DNA from: CAZKVJ01 sp964556225 | GTDB lineage: Bacteria; Actinomycetota; Acidimicrobiia; Acidimicrobiales; Ilumatobacteraceae | Length of the DNA stretch: 64,000 nt | Reading direction: 5' to 3' | Assembly (NCBI GenBank): GCA_964556225.1 | Contig: CAZKVJ010000007.1 | Location: forward strand, 93,055 to 157,054 | In this document: piece after piece, positions 32,574 through 41,339 of the stretch | Position numbering within the stretch: the first letter of the stretch is position 1 | Layout of the letters: every line of letters starts with the position of its first letter | Notes under the pieces: model-generated | What the model was told of the DNA's origin: nothing | Database searches by the model: none | Seen by the model: the letters and a program-made list of their open reading frames with translations, nothing else | Program-made: the position numbers and the translations under genes

Positions 32574-33584
32574 TCACGGGGTGCGCTTGGCGCGGCTGGG
32601 GGCCACGCGGGGTGGTTCGCCGGGTGCCTTCGGGTACACGGGTGGCCACGGCGCGTCGACCAGGCCGTCCTCGTGGTCCCGGCGGACCATGTCGAGGAGC
32701 GGTTCGAGCGACTGCGGCGCATCGCCCATCGACGCCCACGGATCGCCCTCGGTGCGCACCCGGGCCGGCACGGTCGCGATGGTCAGCGCCCTCGGGTCGA
32801 CCGTCGCCAGCTCGTGCCACGCGAAGGGGCACGACACGGGAGCGTCGTCACGAGCGCGGACGCTCCACGCCGCGAAGACCGTCTTGTGCGGTGCGTTCTG
32901 GTTGAAGTCCACGAAGATCCGCGCCCCCCGCTCCTCCTTCCACCACGCAGCCGTGAGCAGGTCCGGGCGTCGCCGCTCCAGCTCGCGGGCGACGGCCACG
33001 GCCGCCGAGCGAACGGCCACGGCATCCCACTCGGGCTGGAGCCGCACGTAGACGTGGATGCCTCGTGAGCCGGTTGTCTTGGGGCGCCCGTCGATGCCCA
33101 GCTCGTCGAGCAGCGCCTTGGTCTCGGCAGTCGCCTCGCGGGCCATGTCGAACGTCGTGCCGGGCTGGGGGTCGAGGTCGATGCGCAGCTCGTCGACGTG
33201 GTCGGGGTCGTCGGCGCGTTGCGGCCAGGCATGGAAGCCGAGACAGCCGAGGTTCACCGCCCAGACCAGGTGGGCCAGGTCGGCGATGACCAGGGCGTTC
33301 GAGGTGGTCCCGTTGGGAGTGCTGACCACCGTGGTGGTGATCCACTCCGGCGCCGACTCCGGCACCCGCTTCTGGAAGAACGAGCTGCCGCCGGCGCCGT
33401 TCGGGAACCGCTGCATGAGCACCGGGCGGCCACCGAGCTGGCGCATCACCGGGTCCTCGACGGCCAGGTAGTAGCGGACGAGATCGAGCTTGGTCTCGGT
33501 CCGGTCGCGGAAGAAGACCTTGTCCGGGTTCGTGATGGCAAGGACGCGGCCCGAGACCTCGACCTCGACCGCATCGCTCCCCAT
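32574..33584 (-). CDS. LigD-type DNA polymerase/primase domain protein
   Basis: The 336-aa protein is the polymerase domain of LigD standing alone. It has the DxD metal site in LRIDLDPQPGTTF, the SRGIHVYVRL motif with the nucleotide-contact His, and the third acidic residue in IFVDFNQN. The family adds nucleotides, often ribonucleotides, at double-strand breaks together with Ku and a ligase. No ligase or nuclease domain is fused, and no Ku gene lies in the window. ATG 33584 has TAGCAT six bases upstream. It is divergent from a methyltransferase gene. Confidence 0.9.
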   Translation of the reverse strand: MGSDAVEVEVSGRVLAITNPDKVFFRDRTETKLDLVRYYLAVEDPVMRQLGGRPVLMQRFPNGAGGSSFFQKRVPESAPEWITTTVVSTPNGTTSNALVIADLAHLVWAVNLGCLGFHAWPQRADDPDHVDELRIDLDPQPGTTFDMAREATAETKALLDELGIDGRPKTTGSRGIHVYVRLQPEWDAVAVRSAAVAVARELERRRPDLLTAAWWKEERGARIFVDFNQNAPHKTVFAAWSVRARDDAPVSCPFAWHELATVDPRALTIATVPARVRTEGDPWASMGDAPQSLEPLLDMVRRDHEDGLVDAPWPPVYPKAPGEPPRVAPSRAKRTP

Positions 33585-33590
33585 CCGAAG

Positions 33591-33596
33591 ATGCTA
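33591..33596 (-). promoter_or_regulatory. Leaderless -10 element for the LigD-type gene
   Basis: On the minus strand TAGCAT ends six bases before ATG 33584. Confidence 0.5.
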
Positions 33597-33606
33597 CGCG
33601 GCACGG

Positions 33607-33612
33607 TACGGT
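33607..33612 (+). promoter_or_regulatory. Leaderless -10 element for the methyltransferase gene
   Basis: TACGGT ends seven bases before GTG 33620. Only 35 bases separate the two divergent start codons, so the two promoters must overlap. Confidence 0.45.
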
Positions 33613-33619
33613 CGGTGCC

Positions 33620-34237
33620 GTGGGCTTCTACCGAGAGCACGTCCTGCCCCGGGTGGTCGACCGGGCCTGCGGGTCGGCGGAACTGCGGGCGTTCCGGGCC
33701 GACGTCATGACCGGCCTCGAGGGACGCGTCGTCGAGATCGGCTTCGGCTCCGGGCTCAACGTGCCGGTCTACCCCGCCGGCGTCGAGCGGGTGTTCGCCG
33801 TCGAGCCGGCGCTCACGGCCCGCAAGCTGGCCGCCGAGCGGATCGCCGCCTCACCGGTGCCCGTCGAGCACGTCGGCCTCGACGGCGAGGAGATCCCCCT
33901 CGACGATGCCTCCTGCGACGGGGCGCTCTCCACGTTCACGCTCTGCACGATCCCCGGCGTCGAGCGGGCGCTGGCCGAGGTCCGCCGGGTTCTGCGTCCG
34001 GGTGGCACGTTCCACTTCCTGGAGCACGGCTTGGCGCCCGACGAACCAGTGGTTCGCTGGCAGCGCCGGCTCGAGCCGTTCCAGCGCCGTCTGGCCGACG
34101 GGTGCCACCTCACCCGCGAGCCGGACTCGCTCGTCGCCGCCGCCGGCTTCGAGCTGGTCGAGGTCCGCCAGCGCTACGCCCGGGGCCCCAAGCCCTGGTC
34201 GTGGATGACGCTCGGCGTCGCCCGGCGCCCTCAGTAG
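33620..34237 (+). CDS. SAM-dependent methyltransferase (class I)
   Basis: The 205-aa protein has the SAM-binding motif I (VVEIGFGSGLNVPVYP), an acidic strand end (VFAVEP), a motif IV-like LSTFTLCTIP and the EVRRVLRPGGTFHFLEHG post-motif. This is the UbiE/Methyltransf_11 type. The acceptor is unknown; relatives act on quinones, lipids and small molecules. GTG 33620 is the start. Its last seven bases overlap the convergent release-factor-like gene. Confidence 0.85.
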   Translation: MGFYREHVLPRVVDRACGSAELRAFRADVMTGLEGRVVEIGFGSGLNVPVYPAGVERVFAVEPALTARKLAAERIAASPVPVEHVGLDGEEIPLDDASCDGALSTFTLCTIPGVERALAEVRRVLRPGGTFHFLEHGLAPDEPVVRWQRRLEPFQRRLADGCHLTREPDSLVAAAGFELVEVRQRYARGPKPWSWMTLGVARRPQ

Positions 34238-35295
34238 CGCAGCAGCGCGCCGACGGGGAGGCCCTGCAGGCGGTCCATCGTCACCGGGAGCACCGCAGCG
34301 CCCGTCCGCAACGCCGCCGTCAGGGTCGGCGCCACGACGACCGGGTCGGTGCCGTCGGCGGCGACCAGCAGCGTCTCGACCCGGCCCGCTGCCGCCATCT
34401 CGGCGATCGCTGCCGGGTCGGTCTCGGTGAGCCCAGTGCCACCCTTCGACGCGAACCGCTCGAGGGCGGCCACCGTCGGCGCTTCGAGCAGCGGAGCTGC
34501 GGCGGCGAGCGCTGCCGCCCGCAGGTGCGCAGCGTCCAGTCCGGTGCCCTCGCCCATCACCACGAGTGGCTCGTGGTCGCACGCAGCCCGGAACGCCGCC
34601 GCGTCGTGGGGGAGCGCGGCCACCACCAGGGGGTGGCGATGCGCGGCCAGCACGGGTCGCAGCGCCTTGGCGACGTGGTGGGCGAAGCGGTCGAAGGCCG
34701 CCTTGCGGAGGTCTCGCTCCGAGGTCCCGCCGCCGACCACGCCAGCGACGCCGGCGTCACGCGGTCCGCCGTGCCGGTTCATGCTCGGCTCGTGCTGCTC
34801 GTACCAGAGGTCGTCCTCGATGCTGCGGGGCAGCCCCTCCACCTGGACCTCGTCGAGACGGGTCCGGTCGAGCGTGTACAGGCGGACATCGTGGCGTCCG
34901 AGCACCAGCACGAAGAGCTCGACCGCCGGCTCGGTGAAGGGCACGAGCGGGACGAGCACCGGCATGTCGGCGACGTGGGCCGCCGGTGCAACCTCTCCGG
35001 CCAGATCCAGCCTCATCTTGCGCCCCGTGGTGGCGAACAGGGCCACACCGTGGGCGGCCGGATCGAGCGGCTCGGCGAGGAGCGACTCGAGCTCGGCCAC
35101 GAGGGACTCGCCGAGCCGGGGCTCCGGAACCGCCGCCCGTACCTGCTGGAGGAGCGGCTTGGCCGCCTTCTCCATACCGGCAGGCTGGGGCAGCGACCGG
35201 TCGACGGGGACGAACACCGACATGCACGGCCCCGTGGGCCAGGTCGCCAGCTCGCGCAACGTGGACGTGCTGAGGAGTTGACGAGTGGCTGTCAT
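34231..35295 (-). CDS. Bacterial archaeo-eukaryotic release-factor-like (baeRF family) protein
   Basis: The 354-aa protein looks like the baeRF group: an N-terminal domain with CMSVFVPVDRSLPQ, a central eRF1-like RNase H fold (VELFVLVLGRHDVRLYTLDR) and a C-terminal eL30-like region (AGRVETLLVAADG). A basic loop follows GGGTSERDLRK. A ribosome-related role is proposed for the family, with no firm function. ATG 35295 is chosen; the ORF extends upstream without homology. Confidence 0.65.
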   Translation of the reverse strand: MTATRQLLSTSTLRELATWPTGPCMSVFVPVDRSLPQPAGMEKAAKPLLQQVRAAVPEPRLGESLVAELESLLAEPLDPAAHGVALFATTGRKMRLDLAGEVAPAAHVADMPVLVPLVPFTEPAVELFVLVLGRHDVRLYTLDRTRLDEVQVEGLPRSIEDDLWYEQHEPSMNRHGGPRDAGVAGVVGGGTSERDLRKAAFDRFAHHVAKALRPVLAAHRHPLVVAALPHDAAAFRAACDHEPLVVMGEGTGLDAAHLRAAALAAAAPLLEAPTVAALERFASKGGTGLTETDPAAIAEMAAAGRVETLLVAADGTDPVVVAPTLTAALRTGAAVLPVTMDRLQGLPVGALLRY

Positions 35296-35388
35296 GGCAT
35301 CATCGAACACCCGGCCGGACGGGGGGAAAAGGGGCGAACGCCCCTTCGTCAGTCGCCGGCCGTCGGGGGTCGATCGTCGACCCCCCAT

Positions 35389-35394
35389 TAGGCT
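35389..35394 (+). promoter_or_regulatory. Leaderless -10 element for the class V aminotransferase gene
   Basis: TAGGCT ends six bases before GTG 35401. Confidence 0.5.
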
Positions 35395-35400
35395 CTCGGC

Positions 35401-37080
35401 GTGTCGTCGGAGTCGCTGATCGCGCTGATCCGCACCTCGGTCATCGGCGGCGACGTCGTGGTCGACGGTCCGTTCGGACCCCGCCCGGTGATCTACGCCG
35501 ACTACACGGCGTCCGGACGCTCCCTGTCGTTCATCGAGGACTATCTACGCGAGTCGGTCCTGCCGCTGTACGCCAACACCCACACCGAATCGTCCGGGAC
35601 CGGACGCCAGACCAGCCGGTTCCGCGAGGAGGCCCGCGAGATCATCCGGCGCTGCGTCGGCGCTGGCGACGACCACGCCGTGCTGTTCTGCGGCAGCGGC
35701 GCCACGTACGCGATCGACAAGTTGATCGGGGTGATGGGGCTGCGCCTGCCCTCAGCGCTCGACGACCGCTACCACATGTCCCGCCAAATCCCGGCGGCCG
35801 AGCGGCCCGTCGTTTTCATCGGTCCGTTCGAGCACCACTCCAACGAGATCCCCTGGCGCGAGTCGATCGCCGACGTCGTGACCATCAGCGAGGACGCCGA
35901 CGGCCATGTGAGCCTGCCTCATCTCGAGCGCGAGCTCATCGCCCACCGCGACCGCCCGCTTCGGATCGGGTCGTTCTCGGCGGCCTCGAACGTCACGGGG
36001 ATCATCACCGACACTGATGCGGTCTCGTCGCTGCTGCACCGTCACGGCGCGCTGTCGTTCTGGGATTTCGCCGCGGCGGCGCCCTACGTGGCGATCGACA
36101 TGGGCGTCCCGGCACGGGGTCCTGCCTACAAAGACGCCGTCTTCCTGTCGCCGCACAAGCTCATCGGCGGCCCCGGGACGCCTGGCGTGCTCGTGGCCCG
36201 GCGGGAGCTGTTCACCAACCGCGTCCCGGACGTCCCGGGCGGCGGGACCGTGCAGTACGTCAACCCGACCGAGCACGACTACCTCGACGACATCGAGACG
36301 CGCGAGGAGGGCGGCACCCCGGCGATCGTGGACTCGATCCGGGCCGGGCTGGTCTTCCAGCTGAAAGAGGCGGTCGGCGTCGACGAGATCCGTCGGCGGG
36401 AGGAGGACTTCGTGCGCCGGGCCATCGCCGAGTGGGCGCAGAACCCGAACGTCGAGGTGCTCGGCAACCACCGGGCCGAGCGGCTGTCGATCGTGTCGTT
36501 CGTGATCCGCCACGGCGACCGCTACCTCCACCACAACTTCGTCGTGGCCGTGCTCAACGACCTGTTCGGGATCCAGTCGCGCGGCGGCTGCTCGTGCGCC
36601 GGTCCCTACGGACATCGCCTGCTCGGGATCGACCTCGAGCGCTCGCACGAGTTCGAGCGCGAGATCGCGAGAGGCTGCGAAGGCATCAAGCCGGGTTGGG
36701 TGCGCGTCAACTTCAACTACTTCATCGACGAGGCCACGTTCCGCTACGTGCTCGATGCCGTGAACCTCGTCGCGCGGGAGGGGTGGCGCTTGCTGCCGCT
36801 CTACCACTTCGAGCCGGCGACCGGGCGGTGGCGACACCGCGAAGATCCGGCGGAGCCACCCATGAGCCTGACGGATGTCAGCTACGCGTCGGGGCGGATG
36901 ACCTACCCGTATCGGCGGGTGAGCGCGCCGCCCGAGTCGCTGGCGAGGTACCTCGAGGCCGCGTCGGCCGTGATGGCTCGCGGGGCGTCGGGCACCGGTG
37001 CCGCCGAGCGGCCGCTCACGACGGCCGACTTCGAGCACCTGCGCTGGTTCCCCTACCCCGACGAGGTCGGCGCCGACTGA
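35401..37080 (+). CDS. Class V PLP aminotransferase, cysteine-desulfurase-like
   Basis: The 559-aa protein has the class V fold: YADYTASGRSLSFIEDYL, the NTHTESSGTGR segment, SAASNVTGIITD, WDFAAAAPYVAIDM, and the PLP Lys at about 253 in LSPHKLIGGPGTPG. A Cys pair in SRGGCSCAGPYGHRLLG lies where SufS carries its persulfide Cys. About 120 extra C-terminal residues are not typical of SufS. There are no suf or isc genes nearby, so a role other than Fe-S assembly is likely. GTG 35401 is the start. Confidence 0.82.
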   Translation: MSSESLIALIRTSVIGGDVVVDGPFGPRPVIYADYTASGRSLSFIEDYLRESVLPLYANTHTESSGTGRQTSRFREEAREIIRRCVGAGDDHAVLFCGSGATYAIDKLIGVMGLRLPSALDDRYHMSRQIPAAERPVVFIGPFEHHSNEIPWRESIADVVTISEDADGHVSLPHLERELIAHRDRPLRIGSFSAASNVTGIITDTDAVSSLLHRHGALSFWDFAAAAPYVAIDMGVPARGPAYKDAVFLSPHKLIGGPGTPGVLVARRELFTNRVPDVPGGGTVQYVNPTEHDYLDDIETREEGGTPAIVDSIRAGLVFQLKEAVGVDEIRRREEDFVRRAIAEWAQNPNVEVLGNHRAERLSIVSFVIRHGDRYLHHNFVVAVLNDLFGIQSRGGCSCAGPYGHRLLGIDLERSHEFEREIARGCEGIKPGWVRVNFNYFIDEATFRYVLDAVNLVAREGWRLLPLYHFEPATGRWRHREDPAEPPMSLTDVSYASGRMTYPYRRVSAPPESLARYLEAASAVMARGASGTGAAERPLTTADFEHLRWFPYPDEVGAD

Positions 37081-37090
37081 GGACCGGCGC

Positions 37091-38398
37091 TCACTCGAAC
37101 ACCGGTCGCAGCGGCATGCCGCTGCGACCTCGGTCGGCCTTGACGGCGAGGATCTGGTGGATCTGCAGGTGACCAATCTCGAAGCCGACCGTCGAGATCG
37201 ACAGGTACAGGCGCCAGATGCGGGCTCGGGCCTCGCCGACCATCTCGACCGCCTCGCTCCAGCGCCCCTCGAGGTGGTGCACCCAGCGCTCGAGCGTCAG
37301 CGCGTAGTGCTCGCGGAGGTTCTCCACGTGGCGGGCCTCGAACCCCTGTTGCTGCAGTGCCGTCACGACGGTGCCCAGCTCGTGGAGCTCGCCGTCCGGG
37401 AACACGTAGCGGTCGATGAAGGTGCGCTTGCGCCAGGGGGCGTGCGGTTGCACCGGCCAGTCGTCGTGGGCCTGGGCGCGACGCGTGATGCCGTGGTTCA
37501 GCAGGCGCCCGCCGGGGCGGATCAGGTCGTGGAGCCGCTGGAAGTACTCGGCCAGTCGAGCCCGTCCGACGTGCTCGAACATGCCGATCGAGCTGATCGC
37601 GTCGAACGGCGCGTCGTCGATGTCGCGGTAGTCCTGGAGGCGGACCTCCACCAGGTCGGCCAGGCCGGCGTCGCCAACGCGCTCGCGCGCCAGCTCCGCC
37701 TGCCGCTCGGAGAGGGTGACGGCAACGACGTGGGCGCCGTGGTGGCGGGCGGCATGGATGGCCGTCGACCCCCAGCCGCAGCCGACGTCGAGCAGCCGGT
37801 CGCCGGGCTCGAGGCCCAGCTTGCGGCACACCAGCTCGTGCTTGGCCTCTTGCGCAGCGTCGAGGCCGACGTCGGGTTGGCGCCACAGTGCACACGAGTA
37901 GGTGAGCGACGGTCCGAGCAGCAGCCGGTAGAAGTCGTTCGAGACGTCGTAGTGGTGGGCGATGGCGGCGCGGTCCCGGGCCTTGGAGTGCAGGCGCCCG
38001 GTCAGGTTGGCCTCCTCCGCAGGCGGTGCGATGGGACGCAGCACCCGGGGGCCGCCGTGGCGGGCGAGCTCCACGAGGACCCCGCGCGTGGGACGCGGCG
38101 GTGCGCTGGCCACGGCCCGGACCGCCGCGAGCAGATCACCCTCCACGTCGACGTCGCCGGCGACGTAGGCCCGGGCCGCGCCGAGCTGTCCTGGCGCGGT
38201 CAGGAACCTGGAGATCGCCTCAGGCCGCCGGACGACGACGGTGGCGACGGCGTCGGCCGGGCCGGCGCGTGAGCCGTCATAAGCCCGAACCGCGACCGGC
38301 ACCCCCGGGGCCAGCGCCAGGTCGGCGAGCAGGTGGGCGAGCCCCCGTTCGGCGGGTCGGGTCTCGATGGCGGACGGACGATCGAGGACGTCGGTCAT
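37091..38398 (-). CDS. Cyclopropane-fatty-acyl-phospholipid synthase
   Basis: CFA synthases add a methylene group from SAM across a double bond of membrane lipid acyl chains. The 435-aa protein has the HHYDVSNDFYRLLLGPSLTYSCALW block, SAM motif LLDVGCGWGS, VTLSERQAELAR, ISSIGMFEHVG, and FIDRYVFPDGELHEL. ATG 38398 has GGGAGG upstream. It starts 11 bases after the stop of the GGDEF-EAL gene on the same strand, so the two are probably one transcript. Methyl transfer without ring closure is a possible alternative reaction. Confidence 0.9.
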   Translation of the reverse strand: MTDVLDRPSAIETRPAERGLAHLLADLALAPGVPVAVRAYDGSRAGPADAVATVVVRRPEAISRFLTAPGQLGAARAYVAGDVDVEGDLLAAVRAVASAPPRPTRGVLVELARHGGPRVLRPIAPPAEEANLTGRLHSKARDRAAIAHHYDVSNDFYRLLLGPSLTYSCALWRQPDVGLDAAQEAKHELVCRKLGLEPGDRLLDVGCGWGSTAIHAARHHGAHVVAVTLSERQAELARERVGDAGLADLVEVRLQDYRDIDDAPFDAISSIGMFEHVGRARLAEYFQRLHDLIRPGGRLLNHGITRRAQAHDDWPVQPHAPWRKRTFIDRYVFPDGELHELGTVVTALQQQGFEARHVENLREHYALTLERWVHHLEGRWSEAVEMVGEARARIWRLYLSISTVGFEIGHLQIHQILAVKADRGRSGMPLRPVFE

Positions 38399-38409
38399 GG
38401 CGCCTCCCC

Positions 38410-40548
38410 TCAGGCGTGACCCGTCCATGATCGCGAACCCGGCCCTCGCTGTGAACCCTCTCTCTCTCCGAGGGCTCGGGACGGGGCGAGCCAGCGGATG
38501 AGATCGTCGCGGCCCATCGGTGGGGCGATGAGGTAGCCCTGGACCTCGTCGCAGCCGAGATCGCAGAGCGCCGTGTGCTGCTCGGCCGTCTCGACGCCCT
38601 CGGCCACCACTCGCAGCCCGAGCGCTCGGGCCAGGCCCGTGACGGCGCTCACCACGGCCCGATCCTCGGGGTGCTCCACCATCCCGGCGACGAACGAGTG
38701 GTCGACCTTGACGGCAGCCAGCGGGTAGCGGCGGAGGTGGGTGAGCGAGGAGTACCCGGTCCCGAAGTCGTCCAGGCTGAGCTCCACCCCGAGGCCGTGC
38801 AGCCGGTGCAGGGTGCCCTCCGGTGACACCGAACCCGCGGCGGGTCGGCGCGCCAGGGTGGCCCGCTCGGTGATCTCCACCGTCAGGCGCTCCAGGGCCA
38901 GGTCACGCCGGGCGAGGGTGCTGATGAGCCGGTCGCAGAGCGACGGGTCCGACAGCTGGCCGACCGAGAGGTTGACGCACAGACGCAGGTGGTCGGCGTG
39001 CGCGCCGGCGCCGGCGATCGTGTCGCACGCGGACGCGAGCACGGCATCGCCGAGCGCCCGGTCGAGCCCGGCGTCCTCGGCCAGGTCGATGAACGAGCTC
39101 GGGGTGAGGAGGCCGAGCTCGGGGTGCGACCAGCGGGCGAGGGCCTCGAGCGCGACGGTCCGGCCCGTGCTCAGCTCCACGATCGGCTGCAGGAAGGCGA
39201 TCACCTCGCCACGCTCGATCCCGCTCGCCAGGTCGTCGGCGAGCCGGCGCCGCTGCATCGCAGTACGGCGCCGCTCGTCGAGCGACCGCGGCGCGGCGCC
39301 GCGCCGATCGGACTTGGCGTCGTACATGCTGATGTCGGCATCGGCGAGCAGGCCGGTGACCGTGGACGCTCGGTCCGACACGGCGATGCCGATGCTGGCG
39401 CCCACTCGGACCGGCCCGGCGTCGAGGTCGTAGGGCTCGGCGAGCGCCTCCTCGATCCGCTGGCCGAGCCCCGTGGCGTCCTGGCGGCTCGTCACCCCGC
39501 ACGCCACCACCACGAACTCGTCACCGCCCACGCGAGCCACCAGGTCGCCCGGGCGCACGGCGTGCGACAGGCGCTCGCCGACGCGGCGCAGCAGCTCGTC
39601 GCCGACCTCGTGGCCGAGCAGGTCGTTGACCGGCTTGAACCGGTCTAGATCCACGTAGATCACCGCCACCGGCCGCCGGTCGGCGATCAGATCCTCCATC
39701 CGCTCCAGGAGCAGCGAGCGGTTCGCCAGGCCGGTGAGCGCGTCGTGGCGGGCGAGGTGCTCGAGCTCCTGGCGGGCGACCTGCAGCTCGCTCACGTCGT
39801 GACCGGTCACGACGATGCCCGCCACGACCGGGTCATCGATCAGGTTGACGAGCTCGAAGCGGACCGGGCGGGGGGCGGCCTCCGGATCGAAGCACCGCAT
39901 CGGCGCCTCAACGGCGAGGGGACGGTTCGCCGTGACGGCCTGTGCGATCGCGTGGCGCAGCACCGGGGCGCCGTCGGCGGTGGCGAACGCGCTGAGCGGA
40001 CGGCCGATCACGATCGACGGGTCATGGCCGAGGAGACGGTTGAACGCGTTGTTCACGCTGGTCACGACCCCGTCGGCGTCCAGCAGCAGTGTGATCGACG
40101 AGGCGTGCTGCACGACCTGCTGGAAGCGGGCCAGGTCGCCGCCGGCGACCTCCCACATCCGGCGCTGGGTGATCTCGCGGGCCACGCAGACCAGCCCGCC
40201 GATCGCCGGGTCCCGGTGACGGTCCGAGCCCACCACCTCGAGCCAGCGCCAGCCGCCGTCGGCATCCTGCACCCGGACCTCGATCGGGGTGCCGGCCACC
40301 TTCCCCTGCATCGTGCCCATCGACGAGATCGCCACGGCCAGGTCGTCGGGGTGGACCACGTCGAGCACCGAGCGCCCCACCCACTCTGCCCGCGACCAGC
40401 CGAGCATCCGCTCGCCGGCGGCGCTCACGCGGCGGATCCTCGCCTCGTCGTCGATCACCAGCACGATGTCGGGGAGCGCGTCGACGAGCGCGCACTCGCG
40501 CCCGTCGCCGAGCGCGTCGAGGGAGTCGGCCGTGTTAGCTTCCGCCAT
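38410..40548 (-). CDS. PAS-PAS-GGDEF-EAL cyclic-di-GMP turnover protein
   Basis: The 712-aa soluble protein has two PAS domains (about 20-135 and 145-258), a GGDEF domain (about 265-430) and an EAL domain (about 440-690). The synthase motif GGDEF (341-345) is intact, with an RxxD inhibitory site (RPGD, 332-335) five residues before it. The hydrolase EAL (468-470), DDFGTGYSSL and EGVET motifs are also intact. It could both make and break c-di-GMP, with the PAS domains sensing a signal. No transmembrane helix is seen. It leads an apparent two-gene unit with the CFA synthase. Confidence 0.93.
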   Translation of the reverse strand: MAEANTADSLDALGDGRECALVDALPDIVLVIDDEARIRRVSAAGERMLGWSRAEWVGRSVLDVVHPDDLAVAISSMGTMQGKVAGTPIEVRVQDADGGWRWLEVVGSDRHRDPAIGGLVCVAREITQRRMWEVAGGDLARFQQVVQHASSITLLLDADGVVTSVNNAFNRLLGHDPSIVIGRPLSAFATADGAPVLRHAIAQAVTANRPLAVEAPMRCFDPEAAPRPVRFELVNLIDDPVVAGIVVTGHDVSELQVARQELEHLARHDALTGLANRSLLLERMEDLIADRRPVAVIYVDLDRFKPVNDLLGHEVGDELLRRVGERLSHAVRPGDLVARVGGDEFVVVACGVTSRQDATGLGQRIEEALAEPYDLDAGPVRVGASIGIAVSDRASTVTGLLADADISMYDAKSDRRGAAPRSLDERRRTAMQRRRLADDLASGIERGEVIAFLQPIVELSTGRTVALEALARWSHPELGLLTPSSFIDLAEDAGLDRALGDAVLASACDTIAGAGAHADHLRLCVNLSVGQLSDPSLCDRLISTLARRDLALERLTVEITERATLARRPAAGSVSPEGTLHRLHGLGVELSLDDFGTGYSSLTHLRRYPLAAVKVDHSFVAGMVEHPEDRAVVSAVTGLARALGLRVVAEGVETAEQHTALCDLGCDEVQGYLIAPPMGRDDLIRWLAPSRALGEREGSQRGPGSRSWTGHA

Positions 40549-40585
40549 GCCGCGGGGATATCGGCAGGTCGCCGGCCAGACTGAA

Positions 40586-41233
40586 CTACATCAGCACGAG
40601 GCCGACAGCGGCGAAGTGGCACGCTCCGGCGGCGACCGTGAACCCGTGCCACACCTCGTGGTAGCCGAACGTTCGCGGCCATGGATCCGGCCGGCGGAGG
40701 AACAGCACCGGGATGCCCACGGTGTAGAGCACCCCGCCGGCCACGACGAGCGCGATCTGGGTCGGGGTGAGCGAGCGGGCCATCGCCGGCGCGGCGACCA
40801 CCGCTGTCCAGCCCAGGATCGGGTAGAGCGAGTAACCCAGCCATCTCACGCGTCCGAACGCGAACAGCTTCAGCGCGACGCCCGTGAGCGCGCCGGCGCT
40901 GACGATGCACAGCACGGGAATCCCCCACGCCGGCGGCAGCGCGACCAGGCAGAGGGGCACGTACGTCCCGGCGATGAGCACGAAGATCATCGAGTGGTCG
41001 AGCCGCTGCATGATCGTGCGGGCCCGCTCGCTGCGGGCGAGTCGGTGGTAGGCCGCCGATGTCCCGAACAGCGCCAGGACGCTGGCCACGTAGATACTGG
41101 CGGCCACCCGGGCGGCGGCATGGTCGGAGCTCACGATGAGGAACGCGCCGGCCGGGATGGCGAGCGCGAACGTCCACGCGTGCATGCGGCCACGCCAGCT
41201 CGGGCGCTCCGGAAGGGCGGCGCGCGCTTCCAT
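40586..41233 (-). CDS. Hemolysin III/PAQR-family membrane protein
   Basis: The 215-aa protein has seven hydrophobic segments and family signatures: SAAYHRLARSERARTIMQRLDHSMIF near the second helix, with Ser, His and Asp as likely metal ligands, and FGYHEVWHGFTVAAGACHF near the end. PAQR/HlyIII proteins are thought to be membrane hydrolases or sensors acting on lipids; haemolysis is not implied. ATG 41233 has TAGCCT six bases upstream. It lies 37 bases upstream of the GGDEF-EAL gene on the same strand. Confidence 0.88.
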   Translation of the reverse strand: MEARAALPERPSWRGRMHAWTFALAIPAGAFLIVSSDHAAARVAASIYVASVLALFGTSAAYHRLARSERARTIMQRLDHSMIFVLIAGTYVPLCLVALPPAWGIPVLCIVSAGALTGVALKLFAFGRVRWLGYSLYPILGWTAVVAAPAMARSLTPTQIALVVAGGVLYTVGIPVLFLRRPDPWPRTFGYHEVWHGFTVAAGACHFAAVGLVLM

Positions 41234-41239
41234 GCGGAC

Positions 41240-41245
41240 AGGCTA
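41240..41245 (-). promoter_or_regulatory. Leaderless -10 element for the HlyIII gene
   Basis: On the minus strand TAGCCT ends six bases before ATG 41233. Confidence 0.5.
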
Positions 41246-41339
41246 GGCGCGTCGGGCCGGTGCGCGCCGTCGGGCGGCACCCGACTGGATCGATGGGATG
41301 CCGTGGATCGGGCCGGTCCAGCGAGCACACTGTCCCGTC

